From: Gnetum montanum
Taxonomy: Eukaryota > Streptophyta > Gnetopsida > Gnetales > Gnetaceae
Direction of reading: 5' to 3'
NCBI GenBank assembly: GCA_015680685.1
Contig: MNCI01020803.1
Coordinates: 94,289-158,288, forward strand
DNA: 64,000 bases
A model generated the notes under the pieces. The model worked only from the letters and a program-made list of their open reading frames with translations, did not search any database and was not told where the DNA came from. Below are positions 47,226-58,385 of this stretch, piece by piece (position 1 is the stretch's first letter; each line of letters starts with the position of its first letter). The position numbers were made by a program, and so were the translations under genes.

Positions 47226-48039
47226 TGTCACAACACATCCAAGGATTAATATATATAATGTGTAACTTATAATGTTTTGATACCTCATCTTGTCAGTTAA
47301 TTACACTTAGGCTAAGGCTGGACCATGGTAGAAATGATTCATGATAGCTTTAAAACAAATAACAGTTATAAAAAATTTTATCATCGACTTAAAATTTTTA
47401 ACAGCTCCTAATCATCTTAGTTTCCCCATTCCCCTAACCTAGGTGGCTGAGGATTGTATTCGATCAACTTTCTACCATTAGTGGGGAAAAGAATAAGATA
47501 GGATGATTTATCAGAAAATTATTTCTTGGAGATTTACTACCTGTACGGCATGTCAAACCATTTTAAGTTACAAATTTAATGGGCAATCTACTATTTACAT
47601 TATAATTATACTTTGAAAAACACCTTGGAACACTGGCTACCATGGTTGCGGTAAAAAGATATTCACCTAAATCTTCCGTTGCCATTTGATAAGATTCATG
47701 TTAACATTGTTAAATACAGTGCAACTCTGTAATCACAATATCTACAGCTTGTGAGATGCAGCATTTCAAGACAAGTGATTTTAAATGCAGAAGCAATATT
47801 CAAAAACAATCAATTTCTGTTAGCCAATGGTTTGTTTCAACCAAGAAAAATGAATGGTGATGACTTTCAAAGAATTTAGGCATGAAAGATTGAAGCTTTG
47901 TGAACCCCACCATGACGGAACAGAGTGCTGAGAAAACATTTGTCAGCTCTTTACAGAGTGGATTTTCTTTCTTCAAATTTGTACATGTAGGCTTTTGTAA
48001 ATTGCTAGATTTCAGGTTTCGGAATTCGCCCAAAAATAT
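47226..48039. other. AT-rich non-coding spacer
   Basis: No gene, repeat or motif is recognised. Confidence 0.45.
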
Positions 48040-48480
48040 TTTTGAAAATTCTACAGCCCCAGGTAAAAAGATTGTACATCCTCATTTTTGTAAATCTTCT
48101 TCCAGCAATCCCAAGCATTAACATACATTTACTGTCCCCAACCTGACTGCATCATCATTCGCCTTCTACTATGTCCAGAGGATATGATAGCAAGCCCGTG
48201 GTAATAATCACAGCTTGAGCTGTTACCCTTCTCTTCCACCATGGAGGATATGTACTGGACTCTGTCAAAAACTCCAAAGTACAAACCACGATTAACTATT
48301 ATCCCTTTCAATGAAGCAGGCAAACCACTATAAAATCCACCAATACCATCTTTTAAATAATCTCAAGAAATAAATGAGACTCTTGAATTGTCTCGCTTCT
48401 GTGAAACATGATTATTAATGTTGTGCAACCAGCAAGAGATCCTGCGAGAGAGTTATTTGAAGCCTTTACAATGACTTGTC
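48040..48480 (-). pseudogene. ADP/ATP-carrier-like (mitochondrial carrier family) pseudogene fragment
   Basis: Read on the minus strand across frames it gives, in order, 'NNSLAGSLAGCTTLIIMF', 'DGIGGFYSGLPASLKGIIVN', 'RGLYFGVFD', 'AQAVIITTGLLSYPLDIV', then 'RRRMMMQSG' (the ADP/ATP-carrier signature) and 'AWDCWKKIYKNEDVQSFYLG'. That order follows the second and third carrier repeats. The family exchanges nucleotides across organelle membranes. At least two frameshifts (one directly between LDIV and RRRMMM) and stops inactivate it. No splice sites separate the pieces, so it may be a retrocopy or a fused exon remnant. The N-terminal third is not found. Confidence 0.62.
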
Positions 48481-48765
48481 ACTGGGCTGATTGGGAGTGA
48501 GAATGCTTCTATAAGAATCTTGCAATACTTCAACATTGAAAAATGTAAATGCATTGCTCCGAAATGGAAAACAGTAAATGCATTGTTCACAAACATGTTC
48601 ACGTACAAAAATAATCATGATGACAGAAGCATATAATTTTGATTTTTGCAATATCACAGAAGGAAACAAACTGGAAAAATACAAAAACTGAACAGTCTGC
48701 TACTACTAAATTAGAAACAGCTGAAAAAAGTCATGCATTTGCGGTATACCACCGTTGTTCGGACC

Positions 48766-49251
48766 TCTGTTGCCAGGAACGCAACGGATTCATAACGTTT
48801 CGCGTTTTTCGTTTCGGAAACGGAATCCCGTTTCAAAATGCCGTTTCGAATGAACAGTAACCGTCACTTGGTATTCTCAACAGCTGCATCTCTGTCACAA
48901 ATTAAATGCAGGTCTGTCATGAATTAATGCACCTCTGCAACAAATTGAATATGTGAAACGGCAGACATGGAGGGAAAAAAATTCAAGGTTTATTCTACGG
49001 TGAAGACACCAATAAGCAGCACATTTAGGTACCACATTTGGGGCTGTGCTGTAAATTTTTATATATAAAAATCATTGTATTGTATTGCATCTTAAATTGT
49101 TGTTACATGAACAAAGAAATATACACATAATTTTATTAAAATATAAAAATTGATTTTAAAGCTCGTTTCGCTTTTTGCAACTGATTGTTTGCCGTTTCCG
49201 TTGCATTGCCGTTGCCATCACGTTGCGCCGTTTCCGTTTCCGGTAACTATA
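48766..49251. mobile_element. Mutator-like MITE, copy 2
   Basis: 486 bp with ends TCTGTTGCCAGGAACGCAAC and, in reverse complement from the right, TATAGTTACCGGAAACGG. It is flanked by a perfect 9-bp direct duplication GTTCGGACC (48757-48765 and 49252-49260). The interior shares with copy 1 'AACAGTAACCGT', 'AAATTAAATGCAG', 'GAAATATACACATAATTTTA' and the GTTGCCGTTGCC subterminal. There is no ORF. It lies a few hundred bases from the carrier pseudogene. Confidence 0.75.
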
Positions 49252-49260
49252 GTTCGGACC

Positions 49261-51292
49261 ATCTTTAATTCCAATACAGGGAAGATATTAAATTGCCTAT
49301 TTTGAAGTTCACGGCAATACCTTTTTTTGCCCTGAAAAGAGAAGAGAAGATATCTTGACTTCTTTTCTCCATAAAGGATTCGTAAAAATAGAGCTCAGGA
49401 AGCCTTTACCACAAAATGGCTCCTACTAGTGACACGCAACACAACAGGCCCAGTTGTAAAGAAAGCCCTCAAGGAGCATTGGAAGTGCAATATATTAAAG
49501 TCCAAAAGGGAAAGAACAATAGGATAAAGAAATAAAACCAGTTACAGTAAACCATTATCCAAAATCAGCATGATTACTATGGAGTGTTCGTTCATCACCT
49601 ATCAGAGCTGATCAGAAAATCCACTGGATGGGCATGAAGCAACCAAAGTAATAATAGTTCTGACCAGGCACAAATATTATTATGCAAATTAACGTGAATA
49701 CAAAAGTCTACCCTTTCATAATCCTCGCAGAAATTTGTAATGCATCACCTATTTTTGGAGGAGTCGCAGTTCTAATAGACCAGCAGAGAGAACAAGAAAC
49801 AAATTTTTTAAAAAAAAAGACATGGAAAGAATTATAATAAATTACAATTAGATAAAGCTTTAGCTCTTGATAAAGGAAATGGAAAAAGAAAACTCATGTA
49901 CCCAGCCCTAGATTTTTGCGATAAAGGGCAGGAAGATGATGACGTTGCCTCATTTGGAGGAGTCTTATTAGAATTTGACCTTGGCGTATAGAACGTTTTG
50001 AATTCATGCTAAAAGGTATTGCTTGGAAAGCCAAAAATTAGACTCAAGGCATCCTATTCCACAATACATTAGCATGAGGCCTATCATGACCCGAAGAACT
50101 TGTATCATGAGACTACATTTTCTGAACCAGTACCCCAAATGAAAGAGAAGGAGAATGAAAGCAAAGGCATATTTTACTGAATTGCAACTTTGTAGGGCAA
50201 TTTGCAAGAAATTCAAATTCACTACTCAATTCCACTTGCTTCTGCCCAAAACTGTGATGGATTTGCCCAGGAAATGAGACTGGGATGGTGGCAATGAGTT
50301 GAAAAGGAGAGTGCAGCTATTGTTATTGTTTAGTACTTGGTACGAATTGTAAAGGAAACATAATTCTAGGATTTTCTAGGCAAAAATTAGAACTGCGCCT
50401 CTGATCAGGCTTGCAATTTTCCAAAAGTAAACAATTCTGGTAAAAATTAGAAAGGGAATCAATTCAAAGGATAATGTTCATTGCTGTATATCCTGTTATA
50501 TTTTTTGTTTAAATTATGTTATGTACACTAAAATGTTGACATAGTGATCCAACGACTGTAAAAACTGTGATCACATTTGTAAAAGACATAAAAAGGAGGA
50601 AACATGAATACAAAAGGATGAACAAAAAGAAAACCTTACATGTAAATTATGAAATAAAACATTTCTTTTCAAATACTATGTAGAAGATAGTATAAAAAAG
50701 TTCAATGTGCACACGTCTGATTTTTATTAAACTTTACTTGGGTTTCATGCAAATCAGTTATTTGAATAGTTTATAATAACCAAAGATATGGGTCAAAAGG
50801 GCAATTTTAAACATGACCTATCAAGGACATCAACAAAAAGACGAAAGAAAGAAAGAAACCAGTGTAGAGCCTTTCATTTTGGTCTATTATAATTCATGAC
50901 ATCTTATTTGCTTAGGCATCCATAGCCATAACCATTTTCCACCTGCTTTATACTTTTAAATATTACACCAATGGAAAAAGCATCGCATGGTAAATTCACA
51001 TGAAGCCATACCTGATAAACAAACTTGGACAATATATCAATACAATAATCTATTCACAATACATTTTTCTCAAAATCATTCACAATCGATTGATGGTGAA
51101 TTTAAATTTAACAAATTAGAACTAGTCGCATAAAATTTTTCAAGGTCCTAACATCAATTTCTATTGTGTAACTTGTTTTGAAAATTGCTTGTTAGCAAAA
51201 CCTGAATGCTGGCATTGTTGCTAACCTTTCTAATATAGTGTTCTTCTACATCATACTTCCATATATATACACTATCCACAAATTACTACAGA
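49261..51292. other. Non-coding intergenic stretch
   Basis: AT-rich with no gene recognised; the longest frames (for example minus 50004-50222) lack motifs. It contains an A/G-rich low-complexity stretch near 50840. Confidence 0.45.
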
Positions 51293-51950
51293 TCTGTTGT
51301 ATTTAGAGTGTGCAATATTATTCATGATAAGACAGATCATTAAGTGCCTCACTGTCAATATGTAGTAAAATGAAATGTAGGTATGTACCTAAACTTGGAA
51401 AAGAAGAAAATGTTTTTTGGACCTTAAATGCTTTTTGGAAGGCCGATCCAGATATGGGGAAAACACCTATTTTTACTTTAACTAGGAACCGAGGATAATG
51501 TGAAATAATATAGTTTGTTAAAAAAAACATAAAGATCTAAAATTATGTGTTAAGACAAAAGATTAGCTTTCGAGATGGATCTAGATCCTCTGATGTTTAG
51601 ATTATCTGTTGTATTTAGAGCTTGCAATATTATTTATGATTTGACAAATCATTGAATGCCTCAATATTATTTATGATTTGACAAATCATTGAATGCCTCT
51701 CTGTCATTGTGTAGTAAAAAGAAATGTATGTACCTAAACTTGGAAAAGAAGAAAATGTTTCAGGACCTTAAATGCTTTTTAGAAAGCGGATCCAGAGATG
51801 GGGAAAAAGCCCATTTTTTTTCTTAACCAGGAACAGAGGCGAATGTGAAATCATATATTTTGTTTAGGAAAAAAACACCATAAAGATCTAAAATTATGTG
51901 AAGATAAAAGATGAGCTTTCAAGATGGATCCAAATCCTCTGATGTTTCAA
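51293..51950. repeat. Imperfect tandem duplication, about 310 bp
   Basis: The unit opens TCTGTTGTATTTAGAG at 51293 and again at 51605. Both include 'TGTACCTAAACTTGGAAAAG' and end 'TCCTCTGATGTTT'. The second unit has an extra 43-bp internal duplication around 51624-51700 (CAATATTATTTATGATTTGA). Confidence 0.8.
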
Positions 51951-52254
51951 TGTGTCAGTGATGAGAAGAAGCTTATTCGGCAGAGAAGAAGCTTATTCGG
52001 CATACTGTACTTTAAATGATTAAAAATACGTCTTTACAGTTTACACTCAGGTTGAAAATGATTTTATTTAATTTATAAAACTTAGGGTTGGTGGGGCAGG
52101 GCAGGGCAGGGAAGGGGAGATCAGGGGCCGAAAGGAAGAACCAAGTATTATAATCTGACTGTATAACCTTTGCGCATACAGGTGGCTGATGTTGCACAAT
52201 CCTCAGAGTACTTGTTCCCTTGTTCCCTGTTAAAAGGATCATCACTAAGAGAGG

Positions 52255-52355
52255 GTGGGGTTTTGGGAATGGCAATGGACTGTGTATGAGCAAAAGAACT
52301 CTCTTGTGGGGTTTTGGGAAGGGCAATGGACTGTGTATGAGCAAAAGAACTCTCT
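52255..52355. repeat. 51-bp tandem duplication
   Basis: GTGGGGTTTTGGGAATGGCA starts at 52255 and 52306. Both units continue GGACTGTGTATGAGCAAAAG with near identity, indicating a recent duplication. Confidence 0.85.
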
Positions 52356-52454
52356 TGAGTGGATGTGCTCAGGTTTAAACTCAGATCTTATAACTTGAGA
52401 AATAAATACCTTACCATTACTCCAAGTGGTAGTCCCTACATCATCAACACCCAC

Positions 52455-52610
52455 AAATCACTGATTTTATTCAATTGATCTGATTTTATTCAAATCACTG
52501 ATTTTATTCAATTGATCTGATTTTATTCAATTGGTAGTCCCTACATCATCAACACCCACAAATCACTGATTTCATTCAATTGATCTGATTTTATTCAATT
52601 GATATATTGT
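52455..52610. repeat. AATTGATCTGATTTTATTC short tandem repeats
   Basis: Several copies of 'AAATCACTGATTTTATTCAA' and 'TTGATCTGATTTTATTCAA', with a duplicated 'GGTAGTCCCTACATCATCAA' at 52426 and 52532. Confidence 0.8.
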
Positions 52611-53404
52611 TACAAGCAACCTATAAAGTGCATTAGCCATAGCTCAAACTAAAAACAACTTATTAGTTGACAAATCAATGAACTGCTCACTAAGCTACCA
52701 TCTCTTCGGCTATGAGGTACAAGAGGTTTGTATGAACACAAACGCATGAAATTTTTAAAATGTTAAACAAATTCAAAGGAAAGATCTAGATCAAAGGTTT
52801 TCGTTGTTGGATACTAAGGATACCCATTAAATGTCAAGTGAAAATTAAACCTTCAGCCTGCTATAGTTACCAGCACAAGAAAGATGATTTAAGTCAGGAT
52901 AGCTACTACAATCATATTGTTTACTTTTTTTAACGAAGAGTTCTTGTTTTCAAATATCTCAGAAGATACCAAGAAAGTCGGAACATTCATCAATATCAAA
53001 ATAAAAAATGCAATACACTTGCATTGATCATGTTTACATTAAATTAAAATTTTGATCAATTTTTTAACTAGGTAGTTAAATATTTGGTTCTTAAGTTCCG
53101 GTTCCTCTGCAAAATCCATCCACGAGGCGAAATAGTGATCTTACGTTCTTAACATTTCATTTTAAGAAAAAAAAAACACAAAGATACGTTTCTGTTGATG
53201 GTGTGCTCCCAACTGGGACATCATTTACCGAAACTTCAGTGTTAAAGACCATATAGACTAGAAGCATTATCAAGATGCACCGAGATTGGAATACTATAAT
53301 AGTAGAATATCATTAATCTATAACAGCAGATGACATGCCGGTTAAACCAGAAAACCCTCAAGCGAAATCAAAATCGCTTTATTTACATAGAAAATCATGG
53401 CTAA

Positions 53405-53410
53405 TTTATT
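53405..53410 (-). terminator. Polyadenylation signal AATAAA of the vicilin gene
   Basis: TTTATT on the plus strand reads AATAAA on the gene strand, about 20 bp past the stop codon. Its closeness to the stop means another signal further on could also be used. Confidence 0.4.
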
Positions 53411-53428
53411 CAATAAACTACTAGTACT

Positions 53429-55366
53429 TCAAGCCATGGCGTGGCCACGGCCGTGATCATCATTTTCGTCCTCATTATCACCACGACGGCCCCGACGGCA
53501 ATGTTCAGAGTGGCAACGCATGATAAGTTGTTCATCAGTGTTCCTGGACAACATTTTCTGCAATTTCTGGCAGTCCACGTCCAATGCTGCACACATAACA
53601 TTCTCGTTCAGAAGTCCCATGACATTGTTCTTGCCGGCCAAGCACTGAAGCTGGTTACCCCTGGCATTGATGAACCATGTCATCATCTGTAAATTCTTTC
53701 CACGGTTGGCCATCAGTGATGAGGGATTGCCTGCTGGAATCACAATCACATCTCCCTTCTCCACTTGGGCTACTACACTGCAACGCCGGTGATGATGATG
53801 ATGACGACGACCAGAAGAAACTTCTTCTTCTTCTTCTTCTTCCTCTTCTACTTCAGTTTCAGTTTCAGTTTGGCTCTGCGATTGTGATCCAGACTGAGAC
53901 CCACAAGACTGAGATGATGCTGCCATGTGGACGAGTCCGCAGCCGTCCGTAACGAAAGACACCCTGGTGGCTCGGTTCGCCCAGTGCGGCACAATCATAG
54001 CGCCCTGCTCGATTGTTTAATTTAATTTAGAAAGTAGTCGGATTATTAGGAATAGTTCAACCAACAATTCAAATCTGATCTGAAATCATAAGTTTGATGA
54101 AGTTTGAAAGCAAGAAAAGAGATAGAAGAGGGTATGGTAGAGTCTATTGTTATTGTATAACTACCTCTTGAATGTGGGTGACGGCAATGCCAACATTGCG
54201 TCGTCCGAGAGGACAGAAATCGTGTCCGTCTGCTCTGACCTGTTGGCCATTGTCGTTGGAGAGGTCTGGACGCTTCCTCAACATATTGAAAGGCTTCCTA
54301 TCGACGCATGAAGATGAACTCCATGGCCAGGCTACCTCAGCTGCTGCATGTGTCTGCATCTGAGGGCTGCTTTCTCGTATGCGCCTCATATGTTCTCTAT
54401 TCAATCGAATGATGGGTCCTCTCTTCTGCGTCCCGAACGTCAACTGCACCACTTCTTCAGGAACCTGTCATAATTATCGTCACGCAAACACGATTATTAT
54501 GTATAAGAATGTTATGTGACCTTCATCTCAAGAGTTTACTAATGTGATGCGTAAGTTCTATAATATTTCAAAACTTACGCCAAGGGCTGCAGCCATTTCT
54601 TTGGAGAACCTCGACACCATACTTCGTTCACCGGCCACGAAGAAATTCTGATAAAAGCCTTTCTGTGTTATTGTTTTGATTTGGGGCGGAAAAACAAAAC
54701 ATAAACTCAAGTACTCAACTGAATAGTGCAAAAGGCATTGGGAGTTGAAAGCCAGATCACCTTGTGTTCGAGTCGACCCAGTGGAGACGGATTGTCATTG
54801 TATAATAAGTTATTCAGGCGCAGTGGTTGAGTGTCATCCATGTTAATCAGGTAGCACAGAGAACCCTTGGGCACATAGTAAACTTCACCTTGCTCTATGT
54901 CCTGCTCAACAAGCCTGTTCTCAGCAACATATCCAATCCTTGCTTTGCCTGCAACATTTTTGAAAATTAAAAATAACGTTTACCTTAGCCTATATGCAGA
55001 GTTAAAACGCTAAATCACTAAATCAGTATGCAAGCAAAGTATAAGAAATTTAAAAAAACTGGTGATGGAGTTACCTTGCAGGCAGTACGTATACCAGTCA
55101 GCATCCATGTATTGAGGCAGAATCATGGAGCTGGGCTGCATATGGGTGATACTGGCCTCGTAATTGAGAAGCTCCGGTACCATCTCAGAGGAGCCCCTGT
55201 AAATGGGCACCACCTCGATGTATCCTCCCTCCGACTCAAAGCGCTTGAAATGCTGCTCTTTCCCGTACACCAAACGGTAGGATCCGCGTGATGTCTCCTC
55301 AGCAGAGACGACACAAAGCAGAGCAATCCATGAAAGAAGAACAATTTTGTTGTTGATGATGGCCAT
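53429..55366 (-). CDS. Vicilin-like (7S) seed storage globulin
   Basis: A bicupin seed-storage globulin, stored in protein vacuoles. Exons on the minus strand are 55366-55075, 54948-54761, 54662-54579, 54464-54165 and 54004-53429. All have GT-AG borders and phases agree, giving 479 aa. The N-terminal signal peptide is MAIINNKIVLLSWIALLCVV followed by SAEE. Cupin 1 covers exons 1-3 ('EQGEVYYVPKGSLCYLIN'). Exon 4 has the vicilin linker 'PFNMLRKRPDLSNDNGQ' and exon 5 opens cupin 2 with 'GAMIVPHWANRATRVSFVTD'. The cupin-2 loop carries a Gln/Ser then Glu-rich stretch and a His run (RRHHHHHRR). Then follow 'KGDVIVIPAGNPSSLMAN' and 'LAGKNNVMGLLNENV'. The tail ends GRGHAMA. It appears intact and expressible. 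Confidence 0.9.
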
Positions 55367-55437
55367 TGTTAAATGAACTTGGACTCCAGCGATTGTAGAA
55401 CTGAACACAGTGCATAAAACGGTGCAGAGGCATGGGT

Positions 55438-55445
55438 TTATATAG
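55438..55445 (-). promoter_or_regulatory. Vicilin TATA box
   Basis: TATATAAA on the gene strand, about 72 bp upstream of the start codon, fitting a short 5' UTR of roughly 40 bp. Confidence 0.75.
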
Positions 55446-55513
55446 GAGTAGGCGAGATGAAAGGAAATTATGGTAGGCAGGATAGCTGCTGTTTAAAGTT
55501 TAGACGTGGTTGT

Positions 55514-55521
55514 CATGCATG
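55514..55521 (-). promoter_or_regulatory. RY repeat (CATGCATG) of the vicilin promoter
   Basis: Perfect palindromic CATGCATG, about 70 bp upstream of the TATA box. RY elements bind the B3 factors (ABI3/FUS3/LEC2) that drive seed-specific expression. Confidence 0.75.
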
Positions 55522-55552
55522 TTGAGGCAATCCAGGAATAAGATACCAAAAG

Positions 55553-55560
55553 CCACGTGG
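55553..55560 (-). promoter_or_regulatory. G-box/ABRE (CCACGTGG) of the vicilin promoter
   Basis: Palindromic CCACGTGG, 31 bp beyond the RY repeat. Coupled RY and ACGT-core elements are the classical bZIP/B3 seed-storage promoter arrangement. A second ACGT core lies at 55504. Confidence 0.7.
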
Positions 55561-55561
55561 T

Positions 55562-56391
55562 GGAAATCGTTGTGCAGCACATCCCTGGTCTTGCGTATCA
55601 CTGCAATGCAACTGTTTGTTTTAACTTGCTGTCATGATCCAGGATTAACACACGCAATGACCGTAATCATGACCATGCTTATGCTAATAGACCACGAGAA
55701 TTTATAACAGAACTTGTAATGTGTAACACTCACGGATAGTATGATATGTTCACTTTCTGATTAGTTTTTTCGGCCTTTCCCATAAAAAAAGAAGATTACA
55801 GAATACAGTCAATATCAAGGTTATTTGAAAATGTCCAAGTGTAGTAGTAGTTTCGTTATGAGACGTACAGAGTCATCTGAGAATGTATCACAGGTGTGCT
55901 ACTGTACCAAGTCCCAACGCTCACATCACACAATTTCAAGATAAATGTAAAATTAACCCGATGCCAAAATCTGAGCTGGAAAAAGTTATGAATACCAGCC
56001 TTATCATTAAATAAAATAATCTTAATGCATAACTCATACTCATAGCAATGTTCAAAGCAAAGATATAGAATTAGACAATAATGGGAGTGAAGTATCTTTT
56101 ATCTTCCGTCCTTTTTGTCTGTTTGATAAGTTGCAAGATTGAATGTACAATAAACATGATATAAAGGTATGTTGTTAGGTAGTGAAGTTACCTCCTTTGT
56201 TACTTCTTTTTGCACATAATGCTGCTTTGATACCTACTTGTAAGGGAGGTATATCTGTTAAGGTACAGATTATCTAAAAATTTTACATTTTTCTAAATTA
56301 CAAGTCAATATTAAAAAAAAACTAAAATGATGATGCAAAACGAGAGAAACACACCTTATAATTTTAATTACAAAAATTCATGCATTCAACC
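55562..56391. other. Vicilin upstream region, no further gene
   Basis: Non-coding. It ends with CAACC, the left target duplication of the small LTR element. Confidence 0.5.
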
Positions 56392-56659
56392 TGTTGATAC
56401 CAACACGCCCATGCTTGCTTGGCATGGGGACTTTGTTTATTTTAAAAAAAGAAAAAAGAAAAAATAAAGAAGAATAAAAAATAATAATAATAATAATAAA
56501 GATGGGTTACCCTAACCCTAAAATTGGCTATAAAAAGCCATCAAGGTGATGGAGTTGGGGGGGAGGCAAAGAAGAAGTCAGGCCAGGAAGCCCTAGGCCA
56601 ATGAGGCCAGGGCCATGAAGCCTTGAACTAAACCCTCTCTCTTCTCAAATTTTCTTTTC

Positions 56660-56875
56660 GGCAGCGATTTAGACGGTTGGGCGTCGGCAGCAATTTAGAC
56701 GGTTGGGTGTCGGCAGCGATTTAGACGGTTGGGCGTCGGCAGATTTTCTTTTCTGAGCAATTTAGACGGTTGGGCGTCGGCAGCAATTTAGACGGTTGGG
56801 CGTCGGCAGATTTTCTTTTCTGAGCAATTTAAACGGTTGGGCGTCGGCAGCAATTTAGACGGTTGGGCGTCAGCA
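56660..56875 (+). repeat. 26-bp minisatellite in the 5' LTR of the small element
   Basis: Seven copies of CAATTTAGACGGTTGGGCGTCGGCAG-type units, with two ATTTTCTTTTCTGAG interruptions. The 3' LTR (57430-57540) has four copies. This difference explains most of the LTR length gap. Confidence 0.85.
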
Positions 56876-57429
56876 TATTTTTTTCTATTTTCACAGCAAT
56901 TTGGACGTTGGACGTCCGTTTCTCTCTCCTTGTTCTATCTCTATCTGTATTTTCTCTCTCTATCTCTCTATCACTTGGTCACATGACTTTCTCCAGCTGA
57001 GACTATTCCCGAGTTTCCGTACCCATACGGGAGGCACCCTATGCAATAGTCTCCTCAAACGAGTTTTTCCGGTGTTGGCATGATCAAAATTTATGTATCA
57101 ACACCTTTTTGGCGCTAGAAGAAGGGCCTGGCTTGACTATTTTGTTTTCTCTTTTCCTTTTCGGTTGGGTGCTAAGTGTTGATACCAACATGTCCATGCT
57201 TGCTTGGCATGGGGCCTTTGTTTATTTTTTTTAAAAAAAAAAGAATAAAAAATAAAAAAAAATAAAAAAAAAGATGGGTTACCCTAACCCTAAAATTGGT
57301 TATAAAAAGCCATCAAGGTGATGGAGTTGGGGGGGAGGCAGAGGAGAAGTCAGGCCAGGAAGCCCTAGGCCAATGAGGCCAGGGCCATGAAGCCTTGAAC
57401 TAAATCCTCTCTCTTCCCAGATTTTCTTT

Positions 57430-57540
57430 TCGGCAGCGATTTAGACGGTTAGGCGTCGGCAGCGATTTAGACGGTTGGGCGTCGGCAACAATTTAGACGG
57501 TTGGGCGTCGGCAGCAATTTAGACGGTTGGGCGTCAGCAA
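57430..57540 (+). repeat. 26-bp minisatellite in the 3' LTR of the small element
   Basis: Four units homologous to those at 56660-56875, without the ATTTTCTTTTCTGAG interruptions. Confidence 0.85.
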
Positions 57541-57773
57541 ATTTTCTTCTATTTTCACAGCAATTTGGACGTTGGACATCCGTTTCTCTCTCCTTGTTCT
57601 ATCTCTATCTGTATTTTCTCTCTCTATCTCTCTATCACTTGGTCACATGGCTCTCTCCAACTGAGACTATTCCCGGGTTTCCCGTACCCATATGGGAGGC
57701 GCCCTAGGCAATAGTCTCCTCAAACTAGTTTTTCCGATGTTGGCATGACCAAAATTTATGCATCAACACAACC

Positions 57774-58385
57774 GTGAAGAGGGAGATCTTATGAATAAGA
57801 TGAAACCGGGGAATCTACGATGACGATGAAAGATAAAAAATGTACTATTATCGTATATTGATTACAATAAATTACTCTAACATCCAATAATAATGATTGA
57901 GGTTCACTGACTTATGTATTGTTTGTTGTGCTTATTCTTGTTGAAGTAGGTCGAAAGAGTCTTCTCCTGGAGACGAATTCATGGCTTCGGACCAAGTATA
58001 TTATGTGTCTCCTCCATAAGGGTAGAGGTTTTGTAACCCAGATTGAGATGAATCAAAAGGAAGTTTCCAAGGTACCGTAGCTTTGGACAGGATTGTTAAA
58101 GTCCGTGCGTGTGGAGTGACCGACCTCTTTATACAAAAGTTTGTAAAATATCATTAACAAAACGTGTAAGAAGAGATAGTGAACGAAAACGAAGGGCCAA
58201 TACAGTGAAATACTCCAATAGCTCAAACAAAGAAACAGCCAACATGTAAAAGTATTTGCCTTGTGCATGCTTCTAAACTCACCACTCATGAAATTTCTAT
58301 GGAACCATGCTCTCATGGCTGATGCTTCCTCAATTAGCAAACTCTCTTTACTTTCCATGAAAATTCAATATCTCGCAATTTATTT
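57774..58385. other. Non-coding, includes UGT 3' flank
   Basis: No independent gene is recognised. The minus-strand frame 58053-58358 lies just downstream of the UGT stop, is hydrophobic and motif-free, and is most simply 3' flank. Confidence 0.45.

Larger units (their letters stand above)
56392..57768 (+). mobile_element. Compact non-autonomous LTR retrotransposon (TRIM-like)
   Basis: Two LTRs, 56392-57103 and 57177-57768, start TGTTGATACC and end ATCAACA. They enclose only 73 bp and are flanked by a perfect 5-bp duplication CAACC (56387-56391 and 57769-57773). The interior opens CCTTTTTGGCGCTAGAAGAAGGG, a PBS-like sequence. It has no coding capacity. The LTRs are nearly identical apart from repeat-number changes, so the insertion is recent compared with the gypsy nest. 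Each LTR holds a TATAAAAAG promoter-like site (near 56531 and 57302). Confidence 0.85.

Noticed and set aside
47800-48033. Independent minus-strand gene of 77 codons
   Set aside because: Its start overlaps the tail of the carrier pseudogene reading, and the rest has no motif and no splice context.
53441-53952. Plus-strand frames with Leu and Asp runs
   Set aside because: They are the reverse reading of the vicilin exon-5 Glu and His runs.
56505-56525. CCCTAACCCTAAA as a telomeric-type repeat
   Set aside because: Only two units, and they occur at the same place in both LTRs of the small element, so they are LTR sequence and not an interstitial telomere array.
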